A DNA stretch of 64,000 nucleotides from Gemmatimonadota bacterium (GTDB taxonomy: Bacteria > Gemmatimonadota > Gemmatimonadetes > Longimicrobiales > Gaopeijiaceae), in contig JAJDXS010000030.1 in NCBI GenBank assembly GCA_022823145.1, positions 62,001-126,000 on the forward strand. The letters are read 5' to 3'. A program made the translations under genes and the position numbers. Below are positions 38,109-46,823 of this stretch, in pieces (the first letter of the stretch is position 1; the number at the start of each line of letters is the position of its first letter). The notes under the pieces are model-generated. The model did no database searches and was not told the DNA's origin. It saw nothing but the letters and a program-made list of their open reading frames with translations.

Positions 38109-38726
38109 TCAGTCCGGTGGAATGAGATCGCGGTTGTTGCATGCCTGGCTCACATCGAACTGGAAGTGGATCGAGCCCGAAACGAAGTCCGTCGCCAGGG
38201 GCTCGATCTTGCCGTAGTAGTTGCAGAGCGTGCCGAAGAAGCCGGGGTGTCGTCGCGTCCGGATCACGTAGATCTGGCCAGCTCGGATCGGAACCGCGGC
38301 GTCGGTAATGTACTGCGTCGTATCCTCCGGTGCTTCCGTGGCCGACTCGAAGGTCTCGCCCTCGAGAATCGCGACCGCGGCTTCCGAGGGGATTCCGAGC
38401 GCTCCCGGGGGCAGCCAGACGAATGCCCCGTCGCGCACGTCGACCGCCAGATCCCAGTCGTCTCCGGTCGTTGGCGCCTCGATCCGAACCGCCTGACGCG
38501 GGAAGAAGTCGTAGCCGGAAACCAGGTTGGGCTCAGGCCGGGAGAGTGCGTAAAGTCTTACTGTATCTGGATTTACTGTCCAACGTATTGCGAACGGATC
38601 GTCGTCGCAGGCCGCCATCGAGAGGAAGGCCACCGCCATCGAAAGAAACACCGCGCCAAACAACCGCTCACCGGGGCGGATGATGTTGGTGGACCGGGTT
38701 CCTGCTGAAGCACCACTCACTCTCAT
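38109..38726 (-). CDS. Putative lipoprotein of unknown function
   Basis: A 205-residue protein with an N-terminal region, hydrophobic stretch (FGAVFLSMAVAFLSMAAC) and a lipobox-like end at Cys40 followed by three Asp. The mature part is predicted to be mostly beta and has two further Cys (CNYYG and QACNNRD). No family is recognised. The ATG at 38726 has no ribosome site, but a -10-like hexamer 6 nt upstream, suggesting a leaderless mRNA. The long open frame upstream is antisense to the neighbouring ManC-like gene and is not used. Confidence 0.7.
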   Translation of the reverse strand: MRVSGASAGTRSTNIIRPGERLFGAVFLSMAVAFLSMAACDDDPFAIRWTVNPDTVRLYALSRPEPNLVSGYDFFPRQAVRIEAPTTGDDWDLAVDVRDGAFVWLPPGALGIPSEAAVAILEGETFESATEAPEDTTQYITDAAVPIRAGQIYVIRTRRHPGFFGTLCNYYGKIEPLATDFVSGSIHFQFDVSQACNNRDLIPPD

Positions 38727-38732
38727 GGCCGA

Positions 38733-38762
38733 AACGTACTCGTTGCGCGGTCCCGGAGTCAA
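38733..38762 (-). promoter_or_regulatory. Putative leaderless promoter of the lipoprotein gene
   Basis: Minus-strand TTGACT (38757-38762), an 18-bp spacer and TACGTT (38733-38738). The -10 ends 6 nt before the ATG at 38726. It would also serve serS downstream. Confidence 0.5.
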
Positions 38763-38782
38763 CCTCGAAAACGTTGGTTTTC

Positions 38783-38812
38783 TTGACTTTGCCTCGCCGG
38801 TCCGAGTAGCTT
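38783..38812 (+). promoter_or_regulatory. Putative promoter of the ManC/GlmU-like genes
   Basis: Plus-strand TTGACT (38783-38788), an 18-bp spacer and TAGCTT (38807-38812), about 100 nt before the ManC-like ATG at 38917. It is divergent from the lipoprotein promoter about 20 bp away. Confidence 0.5.
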
Positions 38813-38916
38813 CGCGCGTCGCTGTCGACCCGGATGGGGGGTCGGCCGGTTCCAACCGCAAAGCCGGACCGAATCGTCGGGAATCCGCATCCGGAGCGCA
38901 AACCTTGGGCGATTTG

Positions 38917-40014
38917 ATGACAGGGTCCTCGGGAACTTCCGTGTGGGCGACGATCCTGGCCGGGGGTGCCGGGCACCGTTTCTGGCCGCTCAGCACGGAG
39001 TCCCGCCCCAAGCAGCTCCTGCCACTCGGTGGCCCCGAACCTCTGGTCGTCGAGACTCTGGCCCGCGCGCGCGGCCTGGTCGGCGTGGACCGCGTTCGCG
39101 TCCTGACGGGACGGGAACTGATGGTTCCCATCCAGGCTCTGACCGGCCTGCCGGATGACGCGTTCATGGTCGAGCCCCGTGCCAGCGGAACCGGCCCGGT
39201 GCTCGTACGGGCGGCATGGGAGGCTGCGCGTGAGGACCCAGACGCGGTCATGATCTCACTGCACAGCGACCACATCGTTGGTCCGGCCGATGAGTTTCGG
39301 GCCGTTCTGGCGGCCGGGGTGGAAATCGCACGTCGCGAAGGACTTCTCATGACCGTCGCAGTCCAGCCGGACAGGCCCGAAACCGGATTCGGCTACATCA
39401 AGCCGGGCCGCGCCCTGGTCACCCGGGACGAACACCGCGCCTACCACGTGGACGCCTTTGTGGAGAAGCCCGATAGCGAAACGGCTGTCACCTACCTGGC
39501 CGCGGGCTATCGCTGGAACTCCGGGATATTCGTCTGGTCCGCTCGGCTGTTTCTGGACGAGGTTCGGAAGCATGCTCCAGAGATCGCATGCGCCCTGCCC
39601 TGTCTCGACCGTTGCGACATTGCCGGGTTTTTCGATGAAACGGCCGCGATCAGCGTGGATGAGGCAGTCCTTGAGCGAAGCACCCGCGTCGGCTCCATCG
39701 ACGCCACCTTTCAGTGGGACGACATGGGAAGCTGGGAGGCACTGGCGCGCCACCGTGATTCCGACGCGGAGGGGAATGTCCTGGATGGGCATGTCCACCT
39801 CGTCCAGGCCCGAGACAACCTGGTTGTCGCGGATTCCGGACGCCTCGTGCTGCTCGGTGTCGACGACCTCCTTGTGGTCCAGACCGGGAGCACGACCCTC
39901 GTGATGCCGAGGGCCGAGGCTCCCCGCCTCAAGCAATACCTGGCAAGACTGCCACGACGCGTTGTCCTGGACGATCCACCCCGCCGCCCGCGGGTTCCGG
40001 GCTCGGAGTCATGA
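38917..40014 (+). CDS. manC: Mannose-1-phosphate guanylyltransferase-like protein
   Basis: Nucleotidyltransferase that makes GDP-mannose for glycans or polysaccharide. The N-terminal Rossmann-type domain has ILAGGAGHRFWPLSTESRPK, the GxGxR..P..RPK pyrophosphorylase motif with QLLPLGG, and later HSDHIV, FGYIKPG, FVEKPD, WNSGIFVWSA and TFQWDDMGSW. It lacks the C-terminal isomerase domain of bifunctional enzymes. Start ATG 38917 gives 365 residues; TTG 38905 has a better-spaced GGAG. It is coupled to the next gene by ATGA. Confidence 0.92.
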   Translation: MTGSSGTSVWATILAGGAGHRFWPLSTESRPKQLLPLGGPEPLVVETLARARGLVGVDRVRVLTGRELMVPIQALTGLPDDAFMVEPRASGTGPVLVRAAWEAAREDPDAVMISLHSDHIVGPADEFRAVLAAGVEIARREGLLMTVAVQPDRPETGFGYIKPGRALVTRDEHRAYHVDAFVEKPDSETAVTYLAAGYRWNSGIFVWSARLFLDEVRKHAPEIACALPCLDRCDIAGFFDETAAISVDEAVLERSTRVGSIDATFQWDDMGSWEALARHRDSDAEGNVLDGHVHLVQARDNLVVADSGRLVLLGVDDLLVVQTGSTTLVMPRAEAPRLKQYLARLPRRVVLDDPPRRPRVPGSES

Positions 40015-41234
40015 ACCCTGGGCGCCTCTTCCTGTACGACGACGCCGTCGCGCGGAATTGGCAACCCTTCAGTCTGACCCGACCCACCGGAGAGATGCTG
40101 TTCGGGACCGAGACGCTCAGGGCACGGATCGAGCGTGTCTTCGGAATGGCGTGCAGCGGCCACCTGGCGGGTGGCGGACTGCTCGGGTTTGAAGAGCCGG
40201 ATGCTCCCGGATGCACCACGCTCAAGCGTACAGGCGTCACGGGTGCGCGCCTGTACCTGAACAGCCGGTTCGTTCCGGAGGAGGGTGCCGTCCCACCCAT
40301 CGACAACGGCGGCGCCACGCTGCTCACTGCAGGATCGGCGGTGGTCGGTGCCCTGGTTCCGCACGGCGTCCAGGTCCCCGCGGCTTTGCTCGCGGCCGAA
40401 GAGCCACCCGCGTGGCCGCAAGTCCCGCTGGCCGGTGAGGTATTGCACACGGTCTGGGGGCTGATGGCGTCCAGCGGCGACCGGATTCGGAGTGACGGAG
40501 CGCGCTACGGGGGCACGGATGTCCCGGCGGGAGTTCATGTGGTCGGTTCCGGGGTGGTCTCGGTAGCGGAAGGCGCGCAGGTGGAGCCCGGTGTATTCCT
40601 GGACCTGTCCGCAGGGCCGGTCATCGTGTCCAGAGGCGCTCGGGTGCAAGCTCCGGCGCGCATCGTCGGACCGACTTATGTGGGTCCGGACTCGCTGGTC
40701 CTCGGAGGAGTAGTGGCCGGGTCCGCCATTGGACCGGGGTGCCGGATACGTGGCGAGGTCGAATCGAGCGTGATTCTTGGTTTTGCCAACAAGGCCCACG
40801 ATGGCTTTCTGGGTCACTCGATCGCAGGGCGGTGGGTGAATCTGGGAGCAATGACCAGCAATTCCGACCTCAAGAACACCTACGGTGTCGTCCGCCTGCG
40901 CACCGGAGGCAGCGTTGTGGACACGGGACTGCTGAAGGTCGGGTGCTTTCTTGGGGACCATGTGCGCACCGGGATCGGTACGCTCCTCAACACCGGCACG
41001 GTGGTCGGAGCGGGTTCGAATCTCTTCGGAGGAGGGATGCCCCCGCGTGATATCCCACCGTTCTCCTGGGGGGGCGAAAGGGAACTCGGGGAATACCGTC
41101 TCGACCGGTTTCTGGAGACGGCGGCAAGGGTCATGGGGCGGCGAGGAGTGCCGATGACCGACCGGACGCGGCGCCTTTACCGCCGGGCCTTCAGCTCCAC
41201 GGCTCCCCTTCGAGCTTCTACGCAGCCTTCCTGA
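40011..41234 (+). CDS. GlmU-like sugar nucleotidyltransferase with left-handed beta helix
   Basis: A 407-residue protein of the GlmU-like group found mainly in Bacteroidetes and relatives, thought to make UDP-GlcNAc or a related sugar nucleotide. The N-terminal domain begins LFLYDDAVARNWQPFSLTRP, and its LTRP replaces the usual nucleotide loop. The C-terminal half consists of hexapeptide repeats (about residues 170-340), with GFANKAHDGFLGHS, VNLGAMTSNSDLKNTYG and DHVRTGIGTLLNTGTVVGAGS as hallmarks. It overlaps the ManC-like gene by ATGA, so the two probably act in the same glycan pathway. No classical glmU is in the window. Confidence 0.88.
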   Translation: MNPGRLFLYDDAVARNWQPFSLTRPTGEMLFGTETLRARIERVFGMACSGHLAGGGLLGFEEPDAPGCTTLKRTGVTGARLYLNSRFVPEEGAVPPIDNGGATLLTAGSAVVGALVPHGVQVPAALLAAEEPPAWPQVPLAGEVLHTVWGLMASSGDRIRSDGARYGGTDVPAGVHVVGSGVVSVAEGAQVEPGVFLDLSAGPVIVSRGARVQAPARIVGPTYVGPDSLVLGGVVAGSAIGPGCRIRGEVESSVILGFANKAHDGFLGHSIAGRWVNLGAMTSNSDLKNTYGVVRLRTGGSVVDTGLLKVGCFLGDHVRTGIGTLLNTGTVVGAGSNLFGGGMPPRDIPPFSWGGERELGEYRLDRFLETAARVMGRRGVPMTDRTRRLYRRAFSSTAPLRASTQPS

Positions 41235-41237
41235 ATC

Positions 41238-42059
41238 GTGCGCTTTTCAGTGCTGGCAAGCGGCAGCCGTGGCAATGCGACCCTGGTCTGCACGGAGTCT
41301 ACCCGGATACTGGTCGACGCCGGACTTAGCGGCCGTGAACTGGGCAGGCGGTTAAACCTGCTCGGGGTGACCCCGGACGGTCTCTCCGCGATCCTGATCA
41401 CACATGAGCACGGCGACCACACCCGGGGAGCCGGCGTGTTTGCGCGGGCCCACGGCACCCCGCTGTACATGACTTCCGGAACCCGGGACGCCTGCCGCAA
41501 ACTTATGCGGGGCAAGGAGATAGTTCACACCTACCGACCCGGATACCAATTCGATCTCGGTGACCTTCGCATTGAGCCGTGCATCACGGTTCACGACGCA
41601 GCCGATCCGGTCGCGGTCGCTGTTGCCGACCCTTCGACCGGCTTGCGCCTGGGCATCGCGACGGACCTGGGCAAGCCCACCACCCAGGTCAGACACGCTT
41701 TGCGGGGTTGCGACGCCCTGGTGATAGAGTCGAATCACGACGACGCGATGCTCTGGCAAGCCGACTACCCGTCGTCGGTCAAGTCCAGAATCGCTTCCAG
41801 CCACGGCCACCTGTCGAACCGGGCTGCAGCCGACTTCGCAAGTCAACTGACCAGCTCCCGCCTGTCGGTCGTAGTACTGGCCCATCTCTCGGAGGAAACG
41901 AACACGCCGGAGCTCGCAAGGTCCGTGATGTCGCGGGCCCTGCGCCGACAGGGTTTCGCTGGTGAGGTCCTGGTGGCCGGAATGGAGGAGCCCACCCCGC
42001 TGCTCGACCTTGTTGAGTTGCGCCGGCGCGCCGCGCCTGCCCAGCTGTCGCTCTTCTGA
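41238..42059 (+). CDS. Metallo-beta-lactamase-fold hydrolase (YycJ/WalJ-like)
   Basis: Metal hydrolase of 273 residues. The fold begins SVLASGSRGNATLV, then VDAGLSGRELGRRL and the metal motif THEHGDH. IESNHDD and later ASSHGHLSN complete the site. This order matches the YycJ/WalJ subfamily, believed to act on DNA or in cell-wall/repair coordination; the substrate here is not known. Start GTG 41238. It is close behind the GlmU-like gene and converges with rseP 3 nt apart. Confidence 0.88.
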   Translation: MRFSVLASGSRGNATLVCTESTRILVDAGLSGRELGRRLNLLGVTPDGLSAILITHEHGDHTRGAGVFARAHGTPLYMTSGTRDACRKLMRGKEIVHTYRPGYQFDLGDLRIEPCITVHDAADPVAVAVADPSTGLRLGIATDLGKPTTQVRHALRGCDALVIESNHDDAMLWQADYPSSVKSRIASSHGHLSNRAAADFASQLTSSRLSVVVLAHLSEETNTPELARSVMSRALRRQGFAGEVLVAGMEEPTPLLDLVELRRRAAPAQLSLF

Positions 42060-42061
42060 GG

Positions 42062-43399
42062 TTACAGCCCCAGAAAGCGCAGCAGGTCGTTGCCGAGCGC
42101 CCACACCATGATTCCCAGGACGACCCACACACCCACCTTGCTCCAGCGGATTCGCTGTTTGACCGACAGCTTTTCGCCTCGGACGAGCTCGAGCCCCAGA
42201 AACACCATGTGTCCCCCATCCAGCACGGGTATGGGAAGCATGTTCAGGATCGCCAGGTTTACGCTGAAGAGTGCCATGAAGCGCAGGAACGTCGCGATTC
42301 CCTGCGACGCTGCTTCGCCCGACGCCACGGCGATGGTCCCGATGGAGCCCACGTCCCGGGGAGAAACGCTTCCGGTGACGAGATCACCCAGGAAGCCCAG
42401 GATCAACCGCGTGATCCCGACGGTTTCGTCCCAACCGGCAGCGACGGCCTGCCCCGGGCGCACCGGAACCGCGACCTCAGGCAGCGTTTGCACGACGCCC
42501 AACCTGCCGCGCTCCTCTTCCGCATCACCAACAGATTCCAGTTCCACCGCGCGCACGAGGGGAGTCTCGCCTCGCAGCACACCGATCTCCACCCGTTCTC
42601 CGGGCCGGGCGCCGATCTCCCTTACCATCTCCGCCCAGCTCGCGACGGGCACACCCGCGACACTGGTCACCCTGTCTCCAGCCTCCAACGACGCGTCGGC
42701 TGCCGGAGTCCCCGGCTCGACGCGACCCACAACCGGATCGACCCAGTATTGGAGAGCGCCCGCCAGGGCGAGCCGCGCGTCGGGATCCTCGGGTATCCGG
42801 ATCTCGAAGCGGGCGGAGGGAGCGGCGGTCTCGACCGCCAAGGGACCGGGGACTGCGTCGACAAATCCACGCCGCACGTCGCCCCACAGCTCCGGCACGA
42901 CCGGCCCGACGCTCACGATCTCGGCCCCCGGGGTCAATCCCGCCAGCGCCTCGGTTCCGGCCGGCAGAGAAGTCTCGTCCACCGCCATCACCCGGGTCGT
43001 GGCCATGTCCCGGTAGCCCCAGAAGGCGGCGACGGAGGTGTAGAGGACGAAAGCGAAGAGCATGTTCATTGCGACCCCAGCCGAGATCACGAAGGCACGG
43101 GCCCAGATGGGGCGTCCGTCGAAATCCCCTTCCCGGGGCCTCCTCGGAGCACCTCCGGGGCCACCCTCGAGGTGCTCCATTACTTCGTCCTCCATCCCCT
43201 GCATCTTCACGTAGCCACCCAGGGGAATGGCCGCCAGCACGTATTCGGTACCGCCGCGCTCAAATCCCCAGATCCGGGGTCCCAGCCCGATCGAAAAGCG
43301 TTCTACGCCCACGCCCACGGCCTTGGCGGCCCAGAAATGCCCCAGTTCATGAACGAAGATGAGGACGCCGAGCAGAACAATCGTCGCCAATATCGTCAT
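42062..43399 (-). CDS. rseP: RIP zinc metalloprotease RseP
   Basis: Site-2-type intramembrane protease that cuts membrane regulators and leftover signal peptides. HELGH (H17-E18-x-x-H21) in the first helix and the later NMLPIPVLDGGH in a C-terminal helix form the active site. A PDZ domain lies between (GRVEPGTPAADASLEAGDRV). 445 residues, about four helices. ATG 43399. Last gene of the rplM-to-rseP operon; no anti-sigma partner is adjacent. Confidence 0.95.
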   Translation of the reverse strand: MTILATIVLLGVLIFVHELGHFWAAKAVGVGVERFSIGLGPRIWGFERGGTEYVLAAIPLGGYVKMQGMEDEVMEHLEGGPGGAPRRPREGDFDGRPIWARAFVISAGVAMNMLFAFVLYTSVAAFWGYRDMATTRVMAVDETSLPAGTEALAGLTPGAEIVSVGPVVPELWGDVRRGFVDAVPGPLAVETAAPSARFEIRIPEDPDARLALAGALQYWVDPVVGRVEPGTPAADASLEAGDRVTSVAGVPVASWAEMVREIGARPGERVEIGVLRGETPLVRAVELESVGDAEEERGRLGVVQTLPEVAVPVRPGQAVAAGWDETVGITRLILGFLGDLVTGSVSPRDVGSIGTIAVASGEAASQGIATFLRFMALFSVNLAILNMLPIPVLDGGHMVFLGLELVRGEKLSVKQRIRWSKVGVWVVLGIMVWALGNDLLRFLGL

Positions 43400-43427
43400 C
43401 TATGCCTTCCTTGTTCCGTACTTGCGA

Positions 43428-44585
43428 TCACGCCCCTCCGGCGGCGGCAATCTCCGCTTCAGCCAGTCGCCTTGCGTCGTGGTCCACCTCCATCACCTGC
43501 TCGAGGGAGCGAGCGTTCCGCCCCTCGAGGCCGCGCAGCACCGCCGCGACCACGTCCGCCATTCCGGTGAAGGTAACCCTTCCGTCCAGAAACGCGGTCA
43601 CGGCCGTCTCGTTGGCCGCGTTGAACACCGCCGGTGCGGCACCGCCGGCCCGGCCCGCGGCCACCCCGAGCGCGAAGAGCGGGAAGCGTTCCTCGTCGAC
43701 CGCCTCGAACGCGAGCGGCGAGCATCGCACCGGATCGAAGGTGCAGAGCTTCTCATCCGGAGGCCGGCGCGGCCAGGTCAATGCGTGGAGGATGGGGAGT
43801 TCCATGGTGGGCTCACCCATCTGCGCGAGCACCGAACCATCCACGAATTCGACAAGGGAATGCACGATCGAAGTGGGGTGGACGACGACGTCGATCCGGT
43901 CGTAGGGAAGCCCGTAGAGGAAATGTGCCTCGATCACCTCCAGCGCCTTGTTCGCGAGGGTGGCGGAATCGATCGTGATCTTGGACCCCATGTTCCAGGT
44001 TGGGTGTTGCAGTGCCATCCCGGCCGTGACCTGCCCCAGTTCGGCCATGCCGGTCTTGCGGAACGGGCCGCCGCTGGCAGTCAGGATGATGCGCCGCACT
44101 TCGGGACGGCGGGCACCCCCCATACACTGCAGGATCGCCGAATGTTCGCTGTCGACCGGCACCAGTTCACCGCCGCCGCGCCGCCCGGCTTCGAGAACCA
44201 GTTCCCCCGCGGCGACAAGCGACTCCTTGTTGGCCAAGGCACAGCGCTTGCCGGCCTCGAGGGCGGTGATTGTCGCTCGGAGGCCGGCGGCGCCCACCAC
44301 CGCGTTTAGCACGACATCGGCCTGCGGAAGGCGAGCCAGCTCCGTCACGGCTTCCGGCCCGGCCTGCCAGCCCGCAGACTCCAGATCAGGTCTGTCGTCG
44401 AGTGCCGCCGGGTCCGCCAGCGCAACCCCGTCCGGCGTGAACTCACGCGCGAGTGCTTCGAGCGCAGCGACCGACCTGCGAGCCGAAAGGCCGACGACCC
44501 GGAAGCGCGCCGGGTGCCGCCGCATCACCTCGAGGGCGGACCGTCCGACCGACCCCGTCGCGCCCAGGACCACGATGCGCTTCAC
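43428..44585 (-). CDS. dxr: 1-deoxy-D-xylulose-5-phosphate reductoisomerase
   Basis: Second enzyme of the MEP isoprenoid pathway; converts DXP to MEP with NADPH. NADP motif VLGATGSVGRSALEV, catalytic VPVDSEHSAILQC, the flexible loop LTASGGPFRKT, and MGSKITIDSATLANKALEVIE (two parts) are all present. Start GTG 44585 gives KRIVVLGATG right after the first residue and overlaps the cdsA stop as GTGA; GTG 44588 is one codon longer. 386 codons. Fosmidomycin targets this enzyme. Confidence 0.96.
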   Translation of the reverse strand: MKRIVVLGATGSVGRSALEVMRRHPARFRVVGLSARRSVAALEALAREFTPDGVALADPAALDDRPDLESAGWQAGPEAVTELARLPQADVVLNAVVGAAGLRATITALEAGKRCALANKESLVAAGELVLEAGRRGGGELVPVDSEHSAILQCMGGARRPEVRRIILTASGGPFRKTGMAELGQVTAGMALQHPTWNMGSKITIDSATLANKALEVIEAHFLYGLPYDRIDVVVHPTSIVHSLVEFVDGSVLAQMGEPTMELPILHALTWPRRPPDEKLCTFDPVRCSPLAFEAVDEERFPLFALGVAAGRAGGAAPAVFNAANETAVTAFLDGRVTFTGMADVVAAVLRGLEGRNARSLEQVMEVDHDARRLAEAEIAAAGGA

Positions 44586-45454
44586 CACAGGAGCCTGTTA
44601 ATCACAATGAGTCCATAGGCCAGAGGGATCGTAAAGAACAGAGCGTCGAAACGGTCGAGCATTCCGCCGTGCCCGGGCAGGATGCTTCCCGAGTCCTTCA
44701 CCCCCGCCTCCCGTTTCAGGCGGGACTCGGCAAGATCACCGAGCTGGCCGGCAACGCCGAGCAAAAGTCCGATCAGTGCGCCAGTGGCGGGTACAATGGG
44801 GAAATTGGGGTAGTCGTCGAGCAGGAACCCGAGCGCGAAGCCCATCACCACGGCTCCTATCAGACCGGCGACACTACCCTCCACGGTCTTTCCCGGGCTG
44901 ACGTGGGGAGCAAGCCTTCTGCGGCCGAGCGTCTTCCCCGCGAAATAGGCGCAGGTGTCCGACGCCCATGTGACCAGCACGGGGAGCAGCAGGAGAATGA
45001 ACCCCTCCGACGGCTGTGCGGGGGATGTCCCCCTGACCTCGGGCAGACTGCGGATGAAGATGCCGAAGGAGAGGGTTCCTCCAGTGTAGAGCGCCCCGGA
45101 AACCGTCGCTGCGGACGAAAGAAGCGCCCGCTGGACGCGCTTGTCGAAGACCGCAGCGGCGAAGCTCGCGAGACCAAGGACCAACAGCAACGCGAACGCG
45201 TGGTCGGACCACCGCCGAAAGTCGGTTTCAACGGCCGCCAGCACGACCAGGAGCAAGGACGCGGGAATCCCGAGCCACCCGAAGGGACGGGCGCCCGGAT
45301 CGGAGCCAAGGTTGTAGAACTCCCGGGCCGCGAGCGCGGCAACGCCGGACAGCATCACCGCAAGAGCCCAACCCCCGAAGTACATCGCAGCGAGAGCGAG
45401 GGGGATCCCGCATGCGGCCACCAGGAGGCGAGCGCGGAGTTCCGGCGAAATCAC
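44582..45454 (-). CDS. cdsA: Phosphatidate cytidylyltransferase
   Basis: Makes CDP-diacylglycerol for phospholipid synthesis. Integral membrane protein of 290 residues with about eight helices. The CDP-alcohol signature appears as SRLKREAGVKDSGSILPGHG followed by GMLDRFDAL, and the metal motif as SDTCAYFAGK. GTG 45454. It lies 37 nt behind uppS and overlaps dxr. Confidence 0.95.
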   Translation of the reverse strand: MISPELRARLLVAACGIPLALAAMYFGGWALAVMLSGVAALAAREFYNLGSDPGARPFGWLGIPASLLLVVLAAVETDFRRWSDHAFALLLVLGLASFAAAVFDKRVQRALLSSAATVSGALYTGGTLSFGIFIRSLPEVRGTSPAQPSEGFILLLLPVLVTWASDTCAYFAGKTLGRRRLAPHVSPGKTVEGSVAGLIGAVVMGFALGFLLDDYPNFPIVPATGALIGLLLGVAGQLGDLAESRLKREAGVKDSGSILPGHGGMLDRFDALFFTIPLAYGLIVINRLLW

Positions 45455-45491
45455 GAGCTGAACGCCGCCTTCCGGCGCGCCGACACCACCT

Positions 45492-46205
45492 TCATCCCGT
45501 CACGATCCGGCCGAAGCGGCGTTCGCGACGCTGGTAGTCGAGTATGGCGGCAAACAGGTCTTCGCGCGTGAAGTCGGGCCAGTACACGGAGGTGATGTAC
45601 AGTTCAGAGTACGCGAGTTGCCAGAGCATGAAATTGCTTATCCGGAATTCGCCGGAAGTCCGGATCAGAAGGTCCGGATCCGGCAGATCGCCGGTGTAGA
45701 GCGCGCTGGCCACGGTGTCCGTGTCGATCTGTTCCGGATCGAGGAGACCGTCCTTCGCCTGCGCGGCCAGTTCACGGGCCGCGCGGACGATCTCTTCGCG
45801 GGCGCCATAGGAAACCAGAAGATTGAGCAGCAGTCTGCTGCCGCCGCGCGTGGCGTCCATGATGCGGCTCACAGCCGCACGCGATGATCCGTCCAGACGA
45901 TCGAGTTCACCCAGGACCCTGACTGCCACACCTTCACGAACCAGGTTGTCGCGCTCGCTCCTGGCGAAAGTCTGCAGCACGCCCATGAGAGCCTCTATCT
46001 CGTCATTGGGACGCTTCCAGTTCTCCGTCGAGAAAGCGAACAGCGTCAGGATTTCGACTCCCGTCGCGCAGGCACCTTCGACCGTCTCCCGAACCGCCTT
46101 CATCCCCTCGAGGTGCCCCGCGTGTCGCGGCAGACCCCTGTGTCGTGCCCAACGGCCGTTTCCGTCCATGATGACGGCCACATGGCGGGGGACACTGCCG
46201 TTCAC
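45492..46205 (-). CDS. uppS: Undecaprenyl diphosphate synthase
   Basis: Cis-prenyltransferase that builds the C55 lipid carrier used for peptidoglycan and glycans. The catalytic Asp is in IMDGNGRWA (Asp14), followed by FAFSTENWKRP, and the C-terminal IRTSGEFRISNFMLWQLAYS (written in full length 20) with ELYIT. 237 residues. Start GTG 46205 is adopted; a CTG 15 nt upstream, closer to an AAGGA site, is a lesser option. Between frr and cdsA as in most bacteria. Confidence 0.95.
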   Translation of the reverse strand: MNGSVPRHVAVIMDGNGRWARHRGLPRHAGHLEGMKAVRETVEGACATGVEILTLFAFSTENWKRPNDEIEALMGVLQTFARSERDNLVREGVAVRVLGELDRLDGSSRAAVSRIMDATRGGSRLLLNLLVSYGAREEIVRAARELAAQAKDGLLDPEQIDTDTVASALYTGDLPDPDLLIRTSGEFRISNFMLWQLAYSELYITSVYWPDFTREDLFAAILDYQRRERRFGRIVTG

Positions 46206-46228
46206 CCTGATCCGGTCCAGTCGATCCT

Positions 46229-46780
46229 TCAGATCGCCATCACCTCCTTCTCCTTCTCGGCGAGGGCGGTGTCGATCCTCCCTCCGAATTCCTCGGTGAG
46301 CTTCTGGATTTCGGCCATGAGCCGATGCGCTTCGTCCTCGCCCGTCTCGTGGGCCTTGAGGCGATTCTTGACCTCGTCATTCCCCGCCTGGCGAGCGTGC
46401 CGCACCGAAATCCGGCCCTCTTCGGCCATCCGGTGGAGCACGCGCACGTACTGCCTCCTCCGTTCTTCGCTGAGAGGAGGTACGGGCACGCGAATGATGG
46501 ACCCGTCGTTGGACGGGTTCAGTCCCAGGTTCGCGGTCAGGATCGCCTTCTCCACTTCGGACAGCAGGGAGGGGTCAAAGGGTTGGACCACCAGAAGCGA
46601 GGGGTCCGGAGCGGATACGGTTGCTACCTGATGCAAGGGCATCTGACCCCCGTAGGCGCTGACCCGGACGGAATCGAGAATCGCTGGGACCGCCTTGCCG
46701 GTTCGAACCGTGGCAAACTCGCGGCGCACGGCTGCCAGGGCATTCTCCATCCTGTCTCTGGTTTCGTCGATAACCGGCAA
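46229..46780 (-). CDS. frr: Ribosome recycling factor
   Basis: Splits ribosomes after termination together with EF-G. The 183 residues begin with the long helix and RTGKAVPAILDSVRVSAYG, then PLHQVATVSAPDPSLLVVQPFD, which is the family core, and PPLSEERRRQYV. The start is TTG 46780 with AGGAGG exactly 5 nt upstream, which fixes it. Follows pyrH by about 43 nt. Confidence 0.97.
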   Translation of the reverse strand: MPVIDETRDRMENALAAVRREFATVRTGKAVPAILDSVRVSAYGGQMPLHQVATVSAPDPSLLVVQPFDPSLLSEVEKAILTANLGLNPSNDGSIIRVPVPPLSEERRRQYVRVLHRMAEEGRISVRHARQAGNDEVKNRLKAHETGEDEAHRLMAEIQKLTEEFGGRIDTALAEKEKEVMAI

Positions 46781-46823
46781 GACGTCCTCCTATCGAAATC
46801 GGTATTCTCTGAGCGAAACGTCG

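Noticed and set aside
38727..39350. N-terminal extension of the lipoprotein frame
   Set aside because: It is antisense to the ManC-like gene, and the signal peptide and ATG at 38726 give a natural start.
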